Origin: Zobellella iuensis
GTDB lineage: Bacteria; Pseudomonadota; Gammaproteobacteria; Enterobacterales; Aeromonadaceae
Assembly (NCBI RefSeq): GCF_016746085.1
Contig: NZ_JAERTZ010000018.1
Span: forward strand, 339,869-403,868
DNA: 64,000 nucleotides
Direction: 5' to 3'
Shown: in pieces, positions 48,053-57,526 of the stretch
Layout: each line of letters opens with the position of its first letter
Numbering within the stretch: position 1 is the stretch's first letter
The notes under the pieces: model-generated
Databases searched by the model: none
The model's input: the letters and a program-made list of their open reading frames with translations, nothing else
What the model was told of the DNA's origin: nothing
Made by a program: the position numbers and the translations under genes

Positions 48053-48616
48053 TCAGAAATTGATGCCCATGCCCAGCACATAGGCCCAGGCGCCGTTGTC
48101 GAAGTTGTCTCTGGCACTGTCGCCACTGTCGAACAGGAACTGGTATTCGGCCCTGGCCTGCACAAAGGTGGCAGGCAGTACATAGTACTTGAGGCCAACT
48201 TCCAGGCCGGCCGTGCCGGTATCCTTCACGCCGTCGCCGTAGATGGCGCCCAGGGTGGCGCCCACGAAGGGACGGGCCGCCCCCTGGCCGAAGTGGTAGT
48301 CGACAAAGCCGCGGGTACTGCCGTTCCAGAAATCACCCGACAGATCCTCGCCTTTAACGTCGGCGTAGCTGATGCTCTGGCGAATGCCCGCCACCATTCT
48401 GTCCGACAGGTACCAGCCGTAATCAGCCGATACGCCAAAGCTGCTGTTGTCGAAGTCCTTGTTGCTGGTGCCGGTTCCCGAAAGGGAAAATTCCCTGTCG
48501 CCCGCGCTGGGGCCCAGTGTGTTCTGTCCTCCCATATGCGACTGGGCCATGGAATAAGCGGGCAGCAGGGTTGCTCCTATGAGAATGGCTAGCGGAACTT
48601 TTTTGAAGATGTTCAT
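48053..48616 (-). CDS. Outer-membrane beta-barrel protein
   Basis: A 187-residue protein with a signal peptide (MNIFKKVPLAILIGATLLPAYSMA) and alternating beta strands typical of an eight-stranded barrel (SFGVSADYGWYLSDRMVAGIRQS; PFVGATLGAIYGDG; LEVGLKYYVLP), ending in Phe, the usual C-terminal residue for BAM insertion. GAGGA stands before the ATG. The specific role is unknown; it resembles small OmpA-like or OmpW-like barrels. Confidence 0.82.
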   Translation of the reverse strand: MNIFKKVPLAILIGATLLPAYSMAQSHMGGQNTLGPSAGDREFSLSGTGTSNKDFDNSSFGVSADYGWYLSDRMVAGIRQSISYADVKGEDLSGDFWNGSTRGFVDYHFGQGAARPFVGATLGAIYGDGVKDTGTAGLEVGLKYYVLPATFVQARAEYQFLFDSGDSARDNFDNGAWAYVLGMGINF

Positions 48617-48925
48617 GATAATTCCTCGGATTAATCATCAACTTCCGGTTAAGCACTTTCATGTTTCCGCATTCCCGCATGGTCAACTTCCTGTTCGACA
48701 TGGGCAATATCGCCCAAAACGGCCACTGTTTGCCGTCACTCCTTGTTGTAGGCCGCGGTTAGCAGGGTTGTCAGCCACCGTTAAGTATATGAAGGGGAGA
48801 AAAGCTCATGAGCGGATCATGGCCCCCTTGTGACAGCTATTGTCCGGTAGTCTGCAAGGGCCCAGGCGGCAGCGGTGCCCGCCGTCCGGTTAGGAAAGGG
48901 ACAAGCACGCCCGCGGGTGGTTAAT
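48617..48925. other. Intergenic region upstream of the barrel gene
   Basis: No gene is supported. On the minus strand a TATACT lies near 48790 as a possible -10 for the barrel gene, but without a matching -35. The region ends at a short palindrome related to those near 49.4 kb. Confidence 0.4.
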
Positions 48926-48926
48926 T

Positions 48927-48944
48927 GGTCCACTGAAGTGGACC
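48927..48944. repeat. Short palindromic element (GGTCCACT type)
   Basis: GGTCCACT and AGTGGACC form 8-bp arms around GA. On the minus strand it reads GTAAGGGTCCACTTCAGTGG, similar to the elements at 49387, 49452 and 49473, which also begin GTAGGGTC. Confidence 0.7.
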
Positions 48945-48961
48945 CTTACAATGATGGGGGA

Positions 48962-49336
48962 TTAGTCCAGGGATGCTTCATCCTGGCACAGCAGGTGGAT
49001 GATCTGGGCCGGGTTGGCTATCCAGAAGGCGGCAAAGCCTTCCGGCAGCGGTTCTATCTCGTCCCGGCGCACCACGCCGGCGGCCTGCAGGTGTGCGGCG
49101 GCGCCCTCGAGATCGTTGGTGACCACCTCGAGCCAGGTTTCGGCCTGGCTGAGCCCGGGCACCTGGTCTATCCACAGCCGGCAGGCGCCGAACTCGAAGG
49201 CCACCGACGGCGGCTGTTTGTCGACCTGGCGCAGCGCCAGCACGTCGCGGTAAAAGGCCACCGTGGCCTCGAACTGATGGGGCGGAACCTTGAGCGCGAT
49301 ATTGCGCCCGCCGCCGAAACGGAGTGACTGGGTCAT
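48962..49336 (-). CDS. VOC-family (glyoxalase-like) protein
   Basis: A 124-residue single-domain VOC protein (NIALKVPPHQFEATVAFYRDVLAL; FEFGACRLWIDQVPG; FAAFWIANPAQIIHLL). VOC proteins bind a metal at His/Glu positions and have diverse activities; the substrate is not predictable. The ATG has GGGAGG upstream; the frame continues upstream through a palindromic repeat and is not coding there. Confidence 0.82.
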   Translation of the reverse strand: MTQSLRFGGGRNIALKVPPHQFEATVAFYRDVLALRQVDKQPPSVAFEFGACRLWIDQVPGLSQAETWLEVVTNDLEGAAAHLQAAGVVRRDEIEPLPEGFAAFWIANPAQIIHLLCQDEASLD

Positions 49337-49386
49337 GGGGCCTCCCGGGATCCGGTTGAAGGTACATCCCCTCAGTATAGGAGGCA

Positions 49387-49424
49387 CCGGCGCCGGGGTT
49401 CGGTCGAATAAATTCGACCCTACG
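49387..49424. repeat. Palindromic repeat copy A (GTCGAATAAATTCGAC)
   Basis: This 38-bp sequence occurs again, identical, at 49473-49510. Its core GGTCGAAT/ATTCGACC is a perfect inverted repeat around AA, followed by CTACG. It lies between a VOC gene and the RND pump gene. Confidence 0.9.
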
Positions 49425-49451
49425 GGAACCACCGGCACGGGCCTGCCGTAG

Positions 49452-49469
49452 GGTCCATTTCAATGGACC
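49452..49469. repeat. Palindromic element between the two 38-bp copies
   Basis: GGTCCATT and AATGGACC surround TC, preceded by GTAG as in the inverted orientation of the flanking copies. The stem differs from those copies at several positions, but the changes are compensated on both arms. Confidence 0.8.
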
Positions 49470-49472
49470 ATC

Positions 49473-49510
49473 CCGGCGCCGGGGTTCGGTCGAATAAATT
49501 CGACCCTACG
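49473..49510. repeat. Palindromic repeat copy B
   Basis: Identical over 38 bp to the copy at 49387-49424, in direct orientation, 86 bp apart. It ends 30 bp before the RND pump stop codon. Confidence 0.9.
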
Positions 49511-49540
49511 AGGGATCGGTTTTGCGGCGGAATAAAACAA

Positions 49541-52500
49541 CTACCGGGGCTCGCCGCCATGCGAGCGGGCCAGCAGCATATAGAGCGAGGGCACCACGAA
49601 CAGGGTGAAGAGGGTGCCGATGGCCATGCCGCCCACCAGCACCAGGCCGATGGAGTTGCGCGCCGCCGCCCCGGGGCCGTCCACCAGGATCAGCGGAAAG
49701 TGCCCCGCCACCGTGGCCATGGAGGTCATCAGCACCGGCCGCAACCGGGTCATGGCCGCCTCCTCGATGGCCGCCCGCTTGGCCAGGCCCCGTTCCTGCA
49801 GCTTGTTGGCGAACTCCACGATCAGGATGCCGTTCTTGGCGATCAGTCCCACCAGGGTCACCAGCCCCACCTGGGCATAGATGTTCATGGTGGTGGTCCA
49901 GCCGTCGGTCCAGTAGGGCAGGTCCGGGTTGGGCATCTTCAGCAGGGTGAACACCAGGGCGCCGAACATGGCCAGGGGCACCGAGCCCAGCAGGATAACG
50001 AAGGGATCGCGGAAGGAATTGAACTGCACCGCCAGCACCAGGAAGATCATCAGCACCGCCAGCCCCAGGGCCGGCAGGAAGCGACCGCCCTCGGTGCGCA
50101 GCTGGCGCGACTCGCCGGTGTAGTTGACGCTGTAGTCCGCCGGCAGTATGTCCCGCGCCGCCTGCTCCAGCACCCCCAGGCCCTCGTCCAGCCGCGCGGT
50201 CATGCCCGACAGCTTGATGGCATTGAGCTGCTGGAAGCGGTTGAGGGAGCGCGGCACCGTGCTGTGGCGCAGGGTGGCGAAGGCGCTGAGCGGCACCAGG
50301 GCGCCGTCGGGGCCGGTGACGTGGATGTTCTTGAGCTGCTCCGGGTTGAGCCGCTCCACCCGCGCCAGCTGGGGGATCACCTTGTAGGCGCGGCCGCGCA
50401 CGTTGAAACGGTTGACGTAGTTGCCCCCCAGGGCCGCCCCCAGATCGGCGCCCACCTGCTGCTGGGTCAGCCCCAGGGCCGCCACCTTCTGGTGATCGAG
50501 CACAATTTCGGTCTGCGGCTGGTCGACCTTGAGATCGATCTCGGGCGGAAAATAGAACAGGCCGCTTTCCATCGCCACCTGCTGCAGCCGCTCCGCATAG
50601 GCCAGCATCTGCTCCGGCTCGGCGGTGGCGGCGATGATGAATTCCACCGGGAAGTTGCTGCCCCCGGGCAGGGCCGGCGGCTGGCCGGCGAAGATCTGCA
50701 GGCCGGGAATGGCCGACAACCCCGCCTGTATCTCGGGCACTATGTCGGAAATGGTGCGCTCGCGCTCGCCCCAGGGGCTGACCACCATGCCGCTGAAGCC
50801 GCCCACCCCCATGGCCGCGGCGAAAGGGTCCGAGGGCGACAGCAGGATCTGAAAGGTCAGCTCCCGCTCGGGCGCCTCGAGGAACACCTGCTCCGCCGCC
50901 CGGCCGAAGTGGATCTTCTGATCCGCCGAGGCGTTGGCGGCGTTGTTGATGATGGCGAACATAAAGCCCTGATCCTCGAGCGGCGCCAGCTCCTTGGGCG
51001 AAAACAGGTACATGGGCACCACCGCCAGGCTGAGCGCCGCCCACAGGGCATAGACCGCCGGCCGGCCGTTCAGGCTGTGGGCCAGCATCCGGCCGTAGCG
51101 CGCGCGCAGCCAGTCGAAGCGGTGGTTGACCCAGCCGGTCAGGCCCCGCTCCTCCCGTTCGGCGCTGCGCAGCAGGCGGGCGCTCATCATCGGCGACAGG
51201 GTCAGCGCCACCAGGCCGGAGATGGTGACGGCCCCGGCCAGGGTGAGGGCGAATTCCCGGAACAGGGCGCCGGTAAGCCCGCCCTGCAGGCCGATGGGGA
51301 TGTAAACCGCCGCCAGGGTGATGGTCATGGTGATAATGGGGCCAATCAGCTCCCTCGCCCCTACCAGGGCCGCCTCCTGCGGGGTGCGCCCCTCGCGCAG
51401 GTGGCGCTCGACGTTTTCCACCACCACTATGGCGTCGTCCACCACCAGGCCCACCGACAGCACTATGGCCAGCAGGGTAAGCAGGTTGAGGGTGAAGCCC
51501 AGGGTCTGCATCAGGAAAACGGCGCCGATCAGCGACACCGGTATCGCCACCACCGGCACCAGCACCGAACGCACCGAGCCCAGGAACAGGAAGATAACGA
51601 TCACCACTATGCTCAGGGTGTCGATCAGGGTGCCCACCACCTCGCGGATGGCGTTGTCGATGTATTCGGAGGCGTCGTAGGCCAGGCGGGCCTCCAGCCC
51701 CGGCGGCAGCTCCGGCCCGAGCGCTTCCAGGTCGACCCGCACCCCCTGGATCACCTCTATGGTGTTGGTATTGGGCAGGGGGAAGATACCCATAAACACC
51801 GCCGTTTCGCCGTTGAAGCTGACCTCGGTGTCGTAGTCCTCGGCGCCCAGCTCCACCTCGGCCAGATCCTGCAGCCGCACTATGGTGTCGTTCTCCCGGC
51901 GGATCACCAGCTGGCGGAACTGCTCCACCGTATGCAAATCGGTGTTGGCGGTGAGGTACACCTGCACCAGGGCGCCCTTGGTGCTGCCCACCGCCGAGAT
52001 AAAGTTGTTGGCCGCCAGGGCGGCGCGCACCTGGGCCGGGCTGACGTTGAGCGCCGCCATCCGCTCCGGCTGCAGCCAGACCCGCATGGCGAAGGTGCGC
52101 GCCCCGAAGATCTCGGCCCGCTGCACCCCGGCCAGGGCCGCCAGCCGGGGCTGCACCACCCGCACCAGGTAGTCGGTGATGTCGCTCTGGGACAGGCTGG
52201 ACGAGGAAAAGCTCAGGTAGGCGGCGGCGAACTCGGAGTCCGCCGACTGCACGCTGATGGAAGGCAGCTCCGCCTCCGCCGGCAGTTCGTTGCGCACCTG
52301 GTTGACCTTGGCGGTAATGTCGGCCAGCGCCTTGGTCGGCTCATAGTTGAGCTTGAGCCGGGCGGTGACCAGCGACAGCCCGAGCAGGCTCTTCGACTCC
52401 ACATAGTCGATGCCGTCGGCGGAGGCGATGGCGCCCTCGATGGCGGTGGTGACGAAACCGCGCACCACCTCGGCGCTGGCCCCCACATAGGGGGTGGCGA

Positions 52501-52642
52501 CGATAACGGCGGCGTTCTCGCTCTGGGGATACTGGCGCACGCTGAGCGACCACCAGGCCTGCAGCCCGGCGATGATGATGACGATATTGACCACCAGCGC
52601 CAGCACCGGCCGGTGGATGAAGAGATCGGTAAAGGCCTTCAT
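49541..52642 (-). CDS. RND multidrug efflux transporter (HAE1 type)
   Basis: A 1033-residue inner-membrane proton-driven pump. The N-terminal membrane helix (FIHRPVLALVVNIVIIIAG), the paired Asp in the fourth helix (VGLVVDDAIVVVENV), and later LMTSMATVAGHFPLIL are standard. Two large periplasmic loops are present. The gene follows its adaptor gene by 10 bp. No outer-membrane channel gene is next to it, so it probably uses a shared TolC. The substrate is unknown. Confidence 0.95.
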   Translation of the reverse strand: MKAFTDLFIHRPVLALVVNIVIIIAGLQAWWSLSVRQYPQSENAAVIVATPYVGASAEVVRGFVTTAIEGAIASADGIDYVESKSLLGLSLVTARLKLNYEPTKALADITAKVNQVRNELPAEAELPSISVQSADSEFAAAYLSFSSSSLSQSDITDYLVRVVQPRLAALAGVQRAEIFGARTFAMRVWLQPERMAALNVSPAQVRAALAANNFISAVGSTKGALVQVYLTANTDLHTVEQFRQLVIRRENDTIVRLQDLAEVELGAEDYDTEVSFNGETAVFMGIFPLPNTNTIEVIQGVRVDLEALGPELPPGLEARLAYDASEYIDNAIREVVGTLIDTLSIVVIVIFLFLGSVRSVLVPVVAIPVSLIGAVFLMQTLGFTLNLLTLLAIVLSVGLVVDDAIVVVENVERHLREGRTPQEAALVGARELIGPIITMTITLAAVYIPIGLQGGLTGALFREFALTLAGAVTISGLVALTLSPMMSARLLRSAEREERGLTGWVNHRFDWLRARYGRMLAHSLNGRPAVYALWAALSLAVVPMYLFSPKELAPLEDQGFMFAIINNAANASADQKIHFGRAAEQVFLEAPERELTFQILLSPSDPFAAAMGVGGFSGMVVSPWGERERTISDIVPEIQAGLSAIPGLQIFAGQPPALPGGSNFPVEFIIAATAEPEQMLAYAERLQQVAMESGLFYFPPEIDLKVDQPQTEIVLDHQKVAALGLTQQQVGADLGAALGGNYVNRFNVRGRAYKVIPQLARVERLNPEQLKNIHVTGPDGALVPLSAFATLRHSTVPRSLNRFQQLNAIKLSGMTARLDEGLGVLEQAARDILPADYSVNYTGESRQLRTEGGRFLPALGLAVLMIFLVLAVQFNSFRDPFVILLGSVPLAMFGALVFTLLKMPNPDLPYWTDGWTTTMNIYAQVGLVTLVGLIAKNGILIVEFANKLQERGLAKRAAIEEAAMTRLRPVLMTSMATVAGHFPLILVDGPGAAARNSIGLVLVGGMAIGTLFTLFVVPSLYMLLARSHGGEPR

Positions 52643-52652
52643 GGCGGCGCGC

Positions 52653-53780
52653 TCAACTGTTGCCGGGGTCGGGATCGAGCCGGAATGCCGGCGCCAGCCG
52701 GTTGTCGACCACCACCGCCATGCCGGTGCGCAGCTTGAACACCCCGGTCGACACCACCCGCTCGCCGGCCGCCAGCCCCTCGCTGACCACCACAAAATCC
52801 CCCCGCCTGGCCCCGAGCCGCACCAGACGCTGCTGCACCTTGAGGGTATTCTCGTCCTGCCCGTCCGGCTCGATCACGAAGACGGCATCGCCGTAGGGGC
52901 CGTGCTGCACCGCCGTAATAGGGATCAGCAGCACCTGCTCGGTGCGCCCGGGCAACAGCTGCACCGACACAAACATGCCCGGGCGCAGCCGCCCCTCGCG
53001 ATTGGCCAAGGTGGCCTGCACCCGCACGCTGCGGGTCTGGGGATCGAGATCCGGGTTGAAGGCGGTGACCCGCCCCTCGAAGGGCCGCTCGGGATAGGTG
53101 TCGGACCAGACCCGGACCGGCAGCCCGCCGGCCAGTTCGGCCAGTTGCGGCTGGGGCAGGGAAAATTCGACATAGACGGGATCGAGGGAATGCAGCGACA
53201 CCACCGGGCTGCCCTTGTCGAGGAACTGGCCGATGCTGACGCGGCGGATGCCGAGCCGGCCGTCGAAGGGGGCGCTCAGGGTCTTCTTGGCGATCAGGGC
53301 ACGGATCATGTCGGCCCGGGCGTCGGCCTGCTGCAGGTTGGCGGCGGCGGCGTCGAGCTCGCCCTGGGAGATGTGGCGGCTACGAGCCAGCTCCCGGGCC
53401 CGCCGAAAGGACTGCCGCGCCAGGGCGGTGGCGGCCTCGGCCTCGCGCAGCTGGGCCCGCTCGATGTCGGTGTCGAGCCGCACCAGCTCGTCGCCGGCCT
53501 TGACCTGGGCCCCGGCCTCGAAGCGGATCTCCCGCACCAGGCCCTCGGCCTCGGTGCGGATCACCGTGCCCTGCACCGCCACCACCGAGCCCACCGCCTG
53601 CAGCTCCGGTTGCCACTCGGCCTCGCGCACCAGTTCGGCGTTCACCGGCTCCGGCGGCATCTGCATCTGGGCCGCGGCCGCGCCCATGGCGCCGAACTGC
53701 AGCGCCTTGATCAGCACCAGGGTGCCGACGATGGGCAAGACCAGCAGCAGGCCCACCCCCACCCACAGCAGCTTTTTCAT
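52653..53780 (-). CDS. RND efflux membrane-fusion (adaptor) protein
   Basis: A 375-residue periplasmic adaptor with an N-terminal membrane anchor (LLWVGVGLLLVLPIVGTLVL). Lipoyl halves (GSVVAVQGTVIRTEAEGLVREI; KTLSAPFDGRLGIRRVSIGQFLDKG) surround a helical hairpin, followed by beta-barrel and membrane-proximal domains. It is the first gene of the adaptor-pump operon. Start reads MKKLLWVG. Confidence 0.93.
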   Translation of the reverse strand: MKKLLWVGVGLLLVLPIVGTLVLIKALQFGAMGAAAAQMQMPPEPVNAELVREAEWQPELQAVGSVVAVQGTVIRTEAEGLVREIRFEAGAQVKAGDELVRLDTDIERAQLREAEAATALARQSFRRARELARSRHISQGELDAAAANLQQADARADMIRALIAKKTLSAPFDGRLGIRRVSIGQFLDKGSPVVSLHSLDPVYVEFSLPQPQLAELAGGLPVRVWSDTYPERPFEGRVTAFNPDLDPQTRSVRVQATLANREGRLRPGMFVSVQLLPGRTEQVLLIPITAVQHGPYGDAVFVIEPDGQDENTLKVQQRLVRLGARRGDFVVVSEGLAAGERVVSTGVFKLRTGMAVVVDNRLAPAFRLDPDPGNS

Positions 53781-53912
53781 CCCGGGCCCCGTTGTTCCGT
53801 GATCATGCTCCCTCCCCCGCGCTCCGGTACTTAGCCGGGCACGCCACAATAGGAGAAGTTTAGATGGCGCCTTAAGGGCCCGCCTGCAAAGTCACTGACA
53901 CCGAGGCCGGGT

Positions 53913-54716
53913 TCAGGCATCGGGCCTGGCGGCCGAGCCCGCCAGTATGCCGCCGTCGATGTTGAGCTCGGCGCCGGTCATGTAGGGCACCTCGTCCGAG
54001 GCCAGCATCACCGCCAGGGCCGCCACCTCCTCCGGGCGGCCGAAGCGGCGCTGGGGGCAGTCCTGCACAAAGTCGCGCAGCCGCTGCTCCCGCTCCGGCC
54101 CCGTGCCCAGCACCGGCTCCCACATGGGGGTGAGGATGGCCGCCGGGTGGATGGAGTTGCAGCGGATGGCCAGCCCCTGCTCGGCACAGTAGAGCGCCAC
54201 CGTCTTGGTGTGGTTGCGCACCGCCGCCTTGGAGGAGGCGTAGGCGGCGGCACCGGGAATGCCCACCAGGCCGGAGCGGGACGAGATGTTGATGATGGCG
54301 CCCGCGCCGCCGCAGCGGCGCATGGCGCGGATGGCGTACTTGCAGCCGAGGAAAACGCCGTCCAGGTTGGTGCTGTGCACACTGTGCCAGTCGGCCAGGG
54401 AGGCATGCTCGGGATCCTGGGCCACCATCCCCTGCTCGAAGCCGGTGATGCCGGCGTTGTTCACCACTACCTGCAATCCCCCAGCTTCGGCCAGGATGGC
54501 TTCGGTTACCGCTTGCCAGTCGGCCTCCCGACGTACATCCAGCCGCCGGTAGCGGGCCCGCTCGCCCAGGCCGGCGGCCAGGGCCCGGCCCAGCTCGTCG
54601 TCAATGTCGGTGAGGTAGACGAGGGCGCCCTCGGCCACGAAGGCGTGGGCCATGGCCTCGCCGATGCCCCGGGCCGCGCCGGTGATAAGGGCGGTTTTAT
54701 GCTGTAAACGCGGCAT
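53913..54716 (-). CDS. Short-chain dehydrogenase/reductase (SDR)
   Basis: A 267-residue classical [11 protein letters not shown] binds NAD(P), NNAG stabilises the fold, and ISSRSG with YASSK give the Ser-Tyr-Lys triad. Asp at the end of beta2 (LTDIDD) suggests NAD preference. The substrate is unknown. GGAGG stands five bases before the ATG. Confidence 0.9.
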   Translation of the reverse strand: MPRLQHKTALITGAARGIGEAMAHAFVAEGALVYLTDIDDELGRALAAGLGERARYRRLDVRREADWQAVTEAILAEAGGLQVVVNNAGITGFEQGMVAQDPEHASLADWHSVHSTNLDGVFLGCKYAIRAMRRCGGAGAIINISSRSGLVGIPGAAAYASSKAAVRNHTKTVALYCAEQGLAIRCNSIHPAAILTPMWEPVLGTGPEREQRLRDFVQDCPQRRFGRPEEVAALAVMLASDEVPYMTGAELNIDGGILAGSAARPDA

Positions 54717-54777
54717 GCTTGCCTCCTGCAAGATAAGGGGGAAAACCCGGCTGAGGTGCCCGCAAGAAGGCCGGGGC

Positions 54778-55764
54778 TCAGCCGAGCACGACGGAGACGA
54801 TGGCGAAGTAGATAAGAATAGTCGACAAGTCCTGGATCACGGTGGCCAGGGGGCCGCTGCCGAAGGCCGGATCCATCCCGGCGCGATACAGCAGCCAGGG
54901 CAGCCCCATGGCGGTAATGGTGGCGGTGGAGCAGGCGGCCAGCACCGCCAGGGCCACGCACAGGGCCACCGTCGGGTCGCTCCAGCGCAGCCACACCAGC
55001 GGGCCGGCCACCAGCGCCAGCACCAGGCCGATGGCCAGGCCCGCCAGCAGCTCCCGCCTCACCATGGCGCGCATGGCCACGCCCACCGAAAGGCCGCGCA
55101 CCACCACGGTTTCGGTTTGGGTGCCCACCGCGTCCGCCAGGTAGACCAGGCCGGGGATAAAGAAGGCCAGCATCAGGGTTCGCTGCAGCTGGGATTCGAA
55201 CCAGCCGACCAGATCGGCGGCAACCAGGGCGCCGAGCAGGCCCACCAGCAGCCAGGGCAGCCGGTGGCGAAAGCGGCGCGGCACCGGCTCCTCGCTGGAG
55301 GAGCGCGCCGCCTCGGTGCTTTTGGTAAAGCCGCCCAGGCGGGTAAGATCCTCCTCGTGCTCGGCCAGCAGCACCGCCAGCATCCGGTAGGGCGGGATCA
55401 GGCCCACGAAGCGCCCCTCCCCGTCCACCATGCCGAGGGCCGACTCCGCATGGCGCACCGCCCGCCAGGCCACCACTTCCTGATCCACCCCCGGTGCCAC
55501 CACGGGCGGATCCTGTTCCATCAGCACTTCCAGGGTGACATGATCGGCGGCGGGCAGCAGATCCTCGATGCGCACCATGCCGCAGAGCCGGCCGTCCCGG
55601 CACACCACCACATGGCTGGCGCATTCGTAACTCCGCTCGGTAAGCCCCTGCCGGGCCTCGGCGGCACGGCAGTCGGGGGCGAACACCGGCACATCGGTGC
55701 AAACGTGCTCCGCCGCCGTTTCAAACACGACCGGCTCCTCGAGCGACTGGGGATCTCGCGGCAT
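54778..55764 (-). CDS. MgtE-type divalent cation transporter lacking the N-domain
   Basis: A 328-residue protein with two CBS-like modules (residues 20-145) and a five-helix MgtE membrane domain ([47 protein letters not shown]). Typical MgtE has about 450 residues with an N-terminal magnesium-sensing domain, which is missing here. It probably carries Mg2+ or another divalent ion with altered gating. AGGAGG precedes the ATG. Confidence 0.86.
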   Translation of the reverse strand: MPRDPQSLEEPVVFETAAEHVCTDVPVFAPDCRAAEARQGLTERSYECASHVVVCRDGRLCGMVRIEDLLPAADHVTLEVLMEQDPPVVAPGVDQEVVAWRAVRHAESALGMVDGEGRFVGLIPPYRMLAVLLAEHEEDLTRLGGFTKSTEAARSSSEEPVPRRFRHRLPWLLVGLLGALVAADLVGWFESQLQRTLMLAFFIPGLVYLADAVGTQTETVVVRGLSVGVAMRAMVRRELLAGLAIGLVLALVAGPLVWLRWSDPTVALCVALAVLAACSTATITAMGLPWLLYRAGMDPAFGSGPLATVIQDLSTILIYFAIVSVVLG

Positions 55765-55846
55765 GGGGCCTCCTGGGCGACGGGCGGATAGCTGAGACTC
55801 ATTTCAGCATAGCCCCGGTGCCTGCTGCCGGTTAACACCGGCGCCC

Positions 55847-56359
55847 CTACAGTGCCAGGGCCATGGCCACCCTGCCCTTAAGCCCCAGGCTCCGCTCGCC
55901 GGCCAGCTGCCGCGCCAGCCGTTCATCCAGCTCGGTGTCATCCAGGAAGCGAAAGCCCAGCCGGGCGTAAAAGGGGGCGTTCCAGGGCACATGTTCGAAG
56001 GTGGTCAGGGTGAGGCTGCGGTACCCCCCGGCCCGGGCCCAGTCGATGGCCACCTCGATCAACCGCCGCCCCAGGCCCAGGCGCTGGTGGTCCGGGTGTA
56101 CATCCAGCTCCACCAGAAAGGCCGCCTCCATTCCCGGCTCCGCCAGGGTAAAGCCCACCGGCTCCCCCCGGGGCGACAGCGCCACCCACAGCCGCCGCCC
56201 CGCCCGGGCCTGCTCCAGCCGGGGCAGGGATACCGCCCCCTGCCTGAGGGCGGGCGGGAGCACCCAGTCCGGAAACAACGCCGCCGCCGCCCGCTCTATG
56301 TCCGGCAGCAGGGGCAGATGGGCGGGCTGGGCCAGTTCGATACGGTAATGGCTGCTCAT
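55847..56359 (-). CDS. GNAT-family N-acetyltransferase
   Basis: A 170-residue acetyltransferase. The acetyl-CoA loop is VHPDHQRLGLGRRLIEVAIDWA, and the later APFYARLGFRFLDD is the usual motif B. The substrate is unknown. CGGAG precedes the ATG. It lies downstream of a terminator that ends the neighbouring VOC gene. Confidence 0.85.
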   Translation of the reverse strand: MSSHYRIELAQPAHLPLLPDIERAAAALFPDWVLPPALRQGAVSLPRLEQARAGRRLWVALSPRGEPVGFTLAEPGMEAAFLVELDVHPDHQRLGLGRRLIEVAIDWARAGGYRSLTLTTFEHVPWNAPFYARLGFRFLDDTELDERLARQLAGERSLGLKGRVAMALAL

Positions 56360-56373
56360 GTCGGCTCCGGAAA

Positions 56374-56408
56374 CAAGAAAAGAAAGGCCGGCAGTCAAAA
56401 TGCCGGCC
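56374..56408 (-). terminator. Rho-independent terminator after the VOC gene
   Basis: On the minus strand GGCCGGCA and TGCCGGCC pair around a 7-base loop, followed by a T-rich tract (TTTCTTTTCTTG). It lies 29 bp after the VOC stop. Confidence 0.78.
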
Positions 56409-56437
56409 GCAAAACGATAGGGTTGCCCGGCCTGCGC

Positions 56438-56812
56438 TCAGGACGAGCGCGGCGAGCAGAACCACAGCTTGTTGCCTTCGCTGTCCAGGAAGCTGCCGAT
56501 ATAAAAGAGATCGTCGTACAGCGCCACCGGATCGGCGATGGTTACGCCCCGCTCCCGCAGCCGGGTCTCGGTATCCGGGGCATGGTCACAGGCCAGGGTG
56601 AGGCGCGGATTGGGCTCGGCCGTGGGCCGGCCGTACCAGTCGTCCTTGAGCAGCAGGGTCACCTCCCCCAGCTGGAAACCCACCACCTCGCCGCCCTCGG
56701 TGGCCGGCGCCAGCCCGAGCAGCTCGCCGTAGAAACGCTCGGCCCTCGCCCTGTCGGACACGGCCAGGGCGATCACCTTGACCTGCTGCAATCCCAATGA
56801 AGAAGTGGCCAT
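56438..56812 (-). CDS. VOC-family protein
   Basis: A 124-residue VOC protein (VKVIALAVSDRARAERFYGELLGL; VTLLLKDDWYGRP; DDLFYIGSFLDSEGNKLWF). The C-terminal Glu of a metal site is replaced in part by DSEGN. The function is unknown. The ATG has GGAG upstream. It is followed by its own terminator. Confidence 0.85.
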   Translation of the reverse strand: MATSSLGLQQVKVIALAVSDRARAERFYGELLGLAPATEGGEVVGFQLGEVTLLLKDDWYGRPTAEPNPRLTLACDHAPDTETRLRERGVTIADPVALYDDLFYIGSFLDSEGNKLWFCSPRSS

Positions 56813-56880
56813 GGGGGGTACTCCGGGTAAATGAAGGAACACCCTAAGTATAATGCGGCCCGCCCTTGCCGCCGCCCCGC

Positions 56881-57477
56881 CTAACAGCCCAGGCGGTGGG
56901 CCAGGCTCTTCTTCACCACCGGCCATTCGTGGTCGATGATGGAGAACACCACCGTATCCCGGTAGTGGCCGTCCGGGCCCTTGTGGTGGTTGCGCAGCAC
57001 CCCGTCCTGCTTGGCGCCGAGGCGGGCGATGGCGGCGCGGGAGGCCAGGTTGTGCCAGTGGGTGCGAAACTCCACGGCAATGGCCGAGAGCCGCTCGAAG
57101 GCGTGCTCCAACAGCAGGTACTTGCACTCGGTGTTCACCGCCGAACGCTGGTGGCTCTGGGCGTACCAGGTGTAGCCGATCTCCAGCCGCTGGTTTTTGG
57201 CGTCCGCATTGCAGTAGCGGGTGGCGCCGATGATGCGGCCGGAGCCCTTGTCCACCACCACGAAGGGCAGCGCCCGCCCCGCGCTCTGTTCACTGAGCGC
57301 GAAGGCGATGTAGTCGGCCACCGACTCCTGCCCGGGCACGCTGGTATACCACAGCTCCCACAGCCGGCCGTCGCTCGCCGCCTCCACCAGGGCCGGGCCG
57401 TGCTCTTGCCGGAGCGGCATCAGATTCACGTGCCGTCCGTTCAGTTGCGTTTCCTTCAACCAGGGGGATGAAGTCAT
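56881..57477 (-). CDS. RimJ/RimL-like GNAT acetyltransferase
   Basis: A 198-residue protein: GRHVNLMPLRQEHGPALVEAA, then IIGATRYCNAD, EIGYTWYAQSHQRSAVNTECKYLLLEHAF and NLASRAAIARLGAKQDG. This pattern is the RimL-type branch, which acetylates protein N-termini or amino-compounds. The target is unknown. It is followed, 68 bp later, by the VOC gene on the same strand. Confidence 0.85.
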   Translation of the reverse strand: MTSSPWLKETQLNGRHVNLMPLRQEHGPALVEAASDGRLWELWYTSVPGQESVADYIAFALSEQSAGRALPFVVVDKGSGRIIGATRYCNADAKNQRLEIGYTWYAQSHQRSAVNTECKYLLLEHAFERLSAIAVEFRTHWHNLASRAAIARLGAKQDGVLRNHHKGPDGHYRDTVVFSIIDHEWPVVKKSLAHRLGC

Positions 57478-57526
57478 ATCGTGCTCTCTTTGTTATGGGT
57501 GTTTATTATTTCGGGACTGCGCCGGC

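Noticed and set aside
49463..52738. 1091-codon open frame antisense to the RND pump
   Set aside because: It is a composition-driven shadow of the pump gene; the opposite strand has complete RND motifs.
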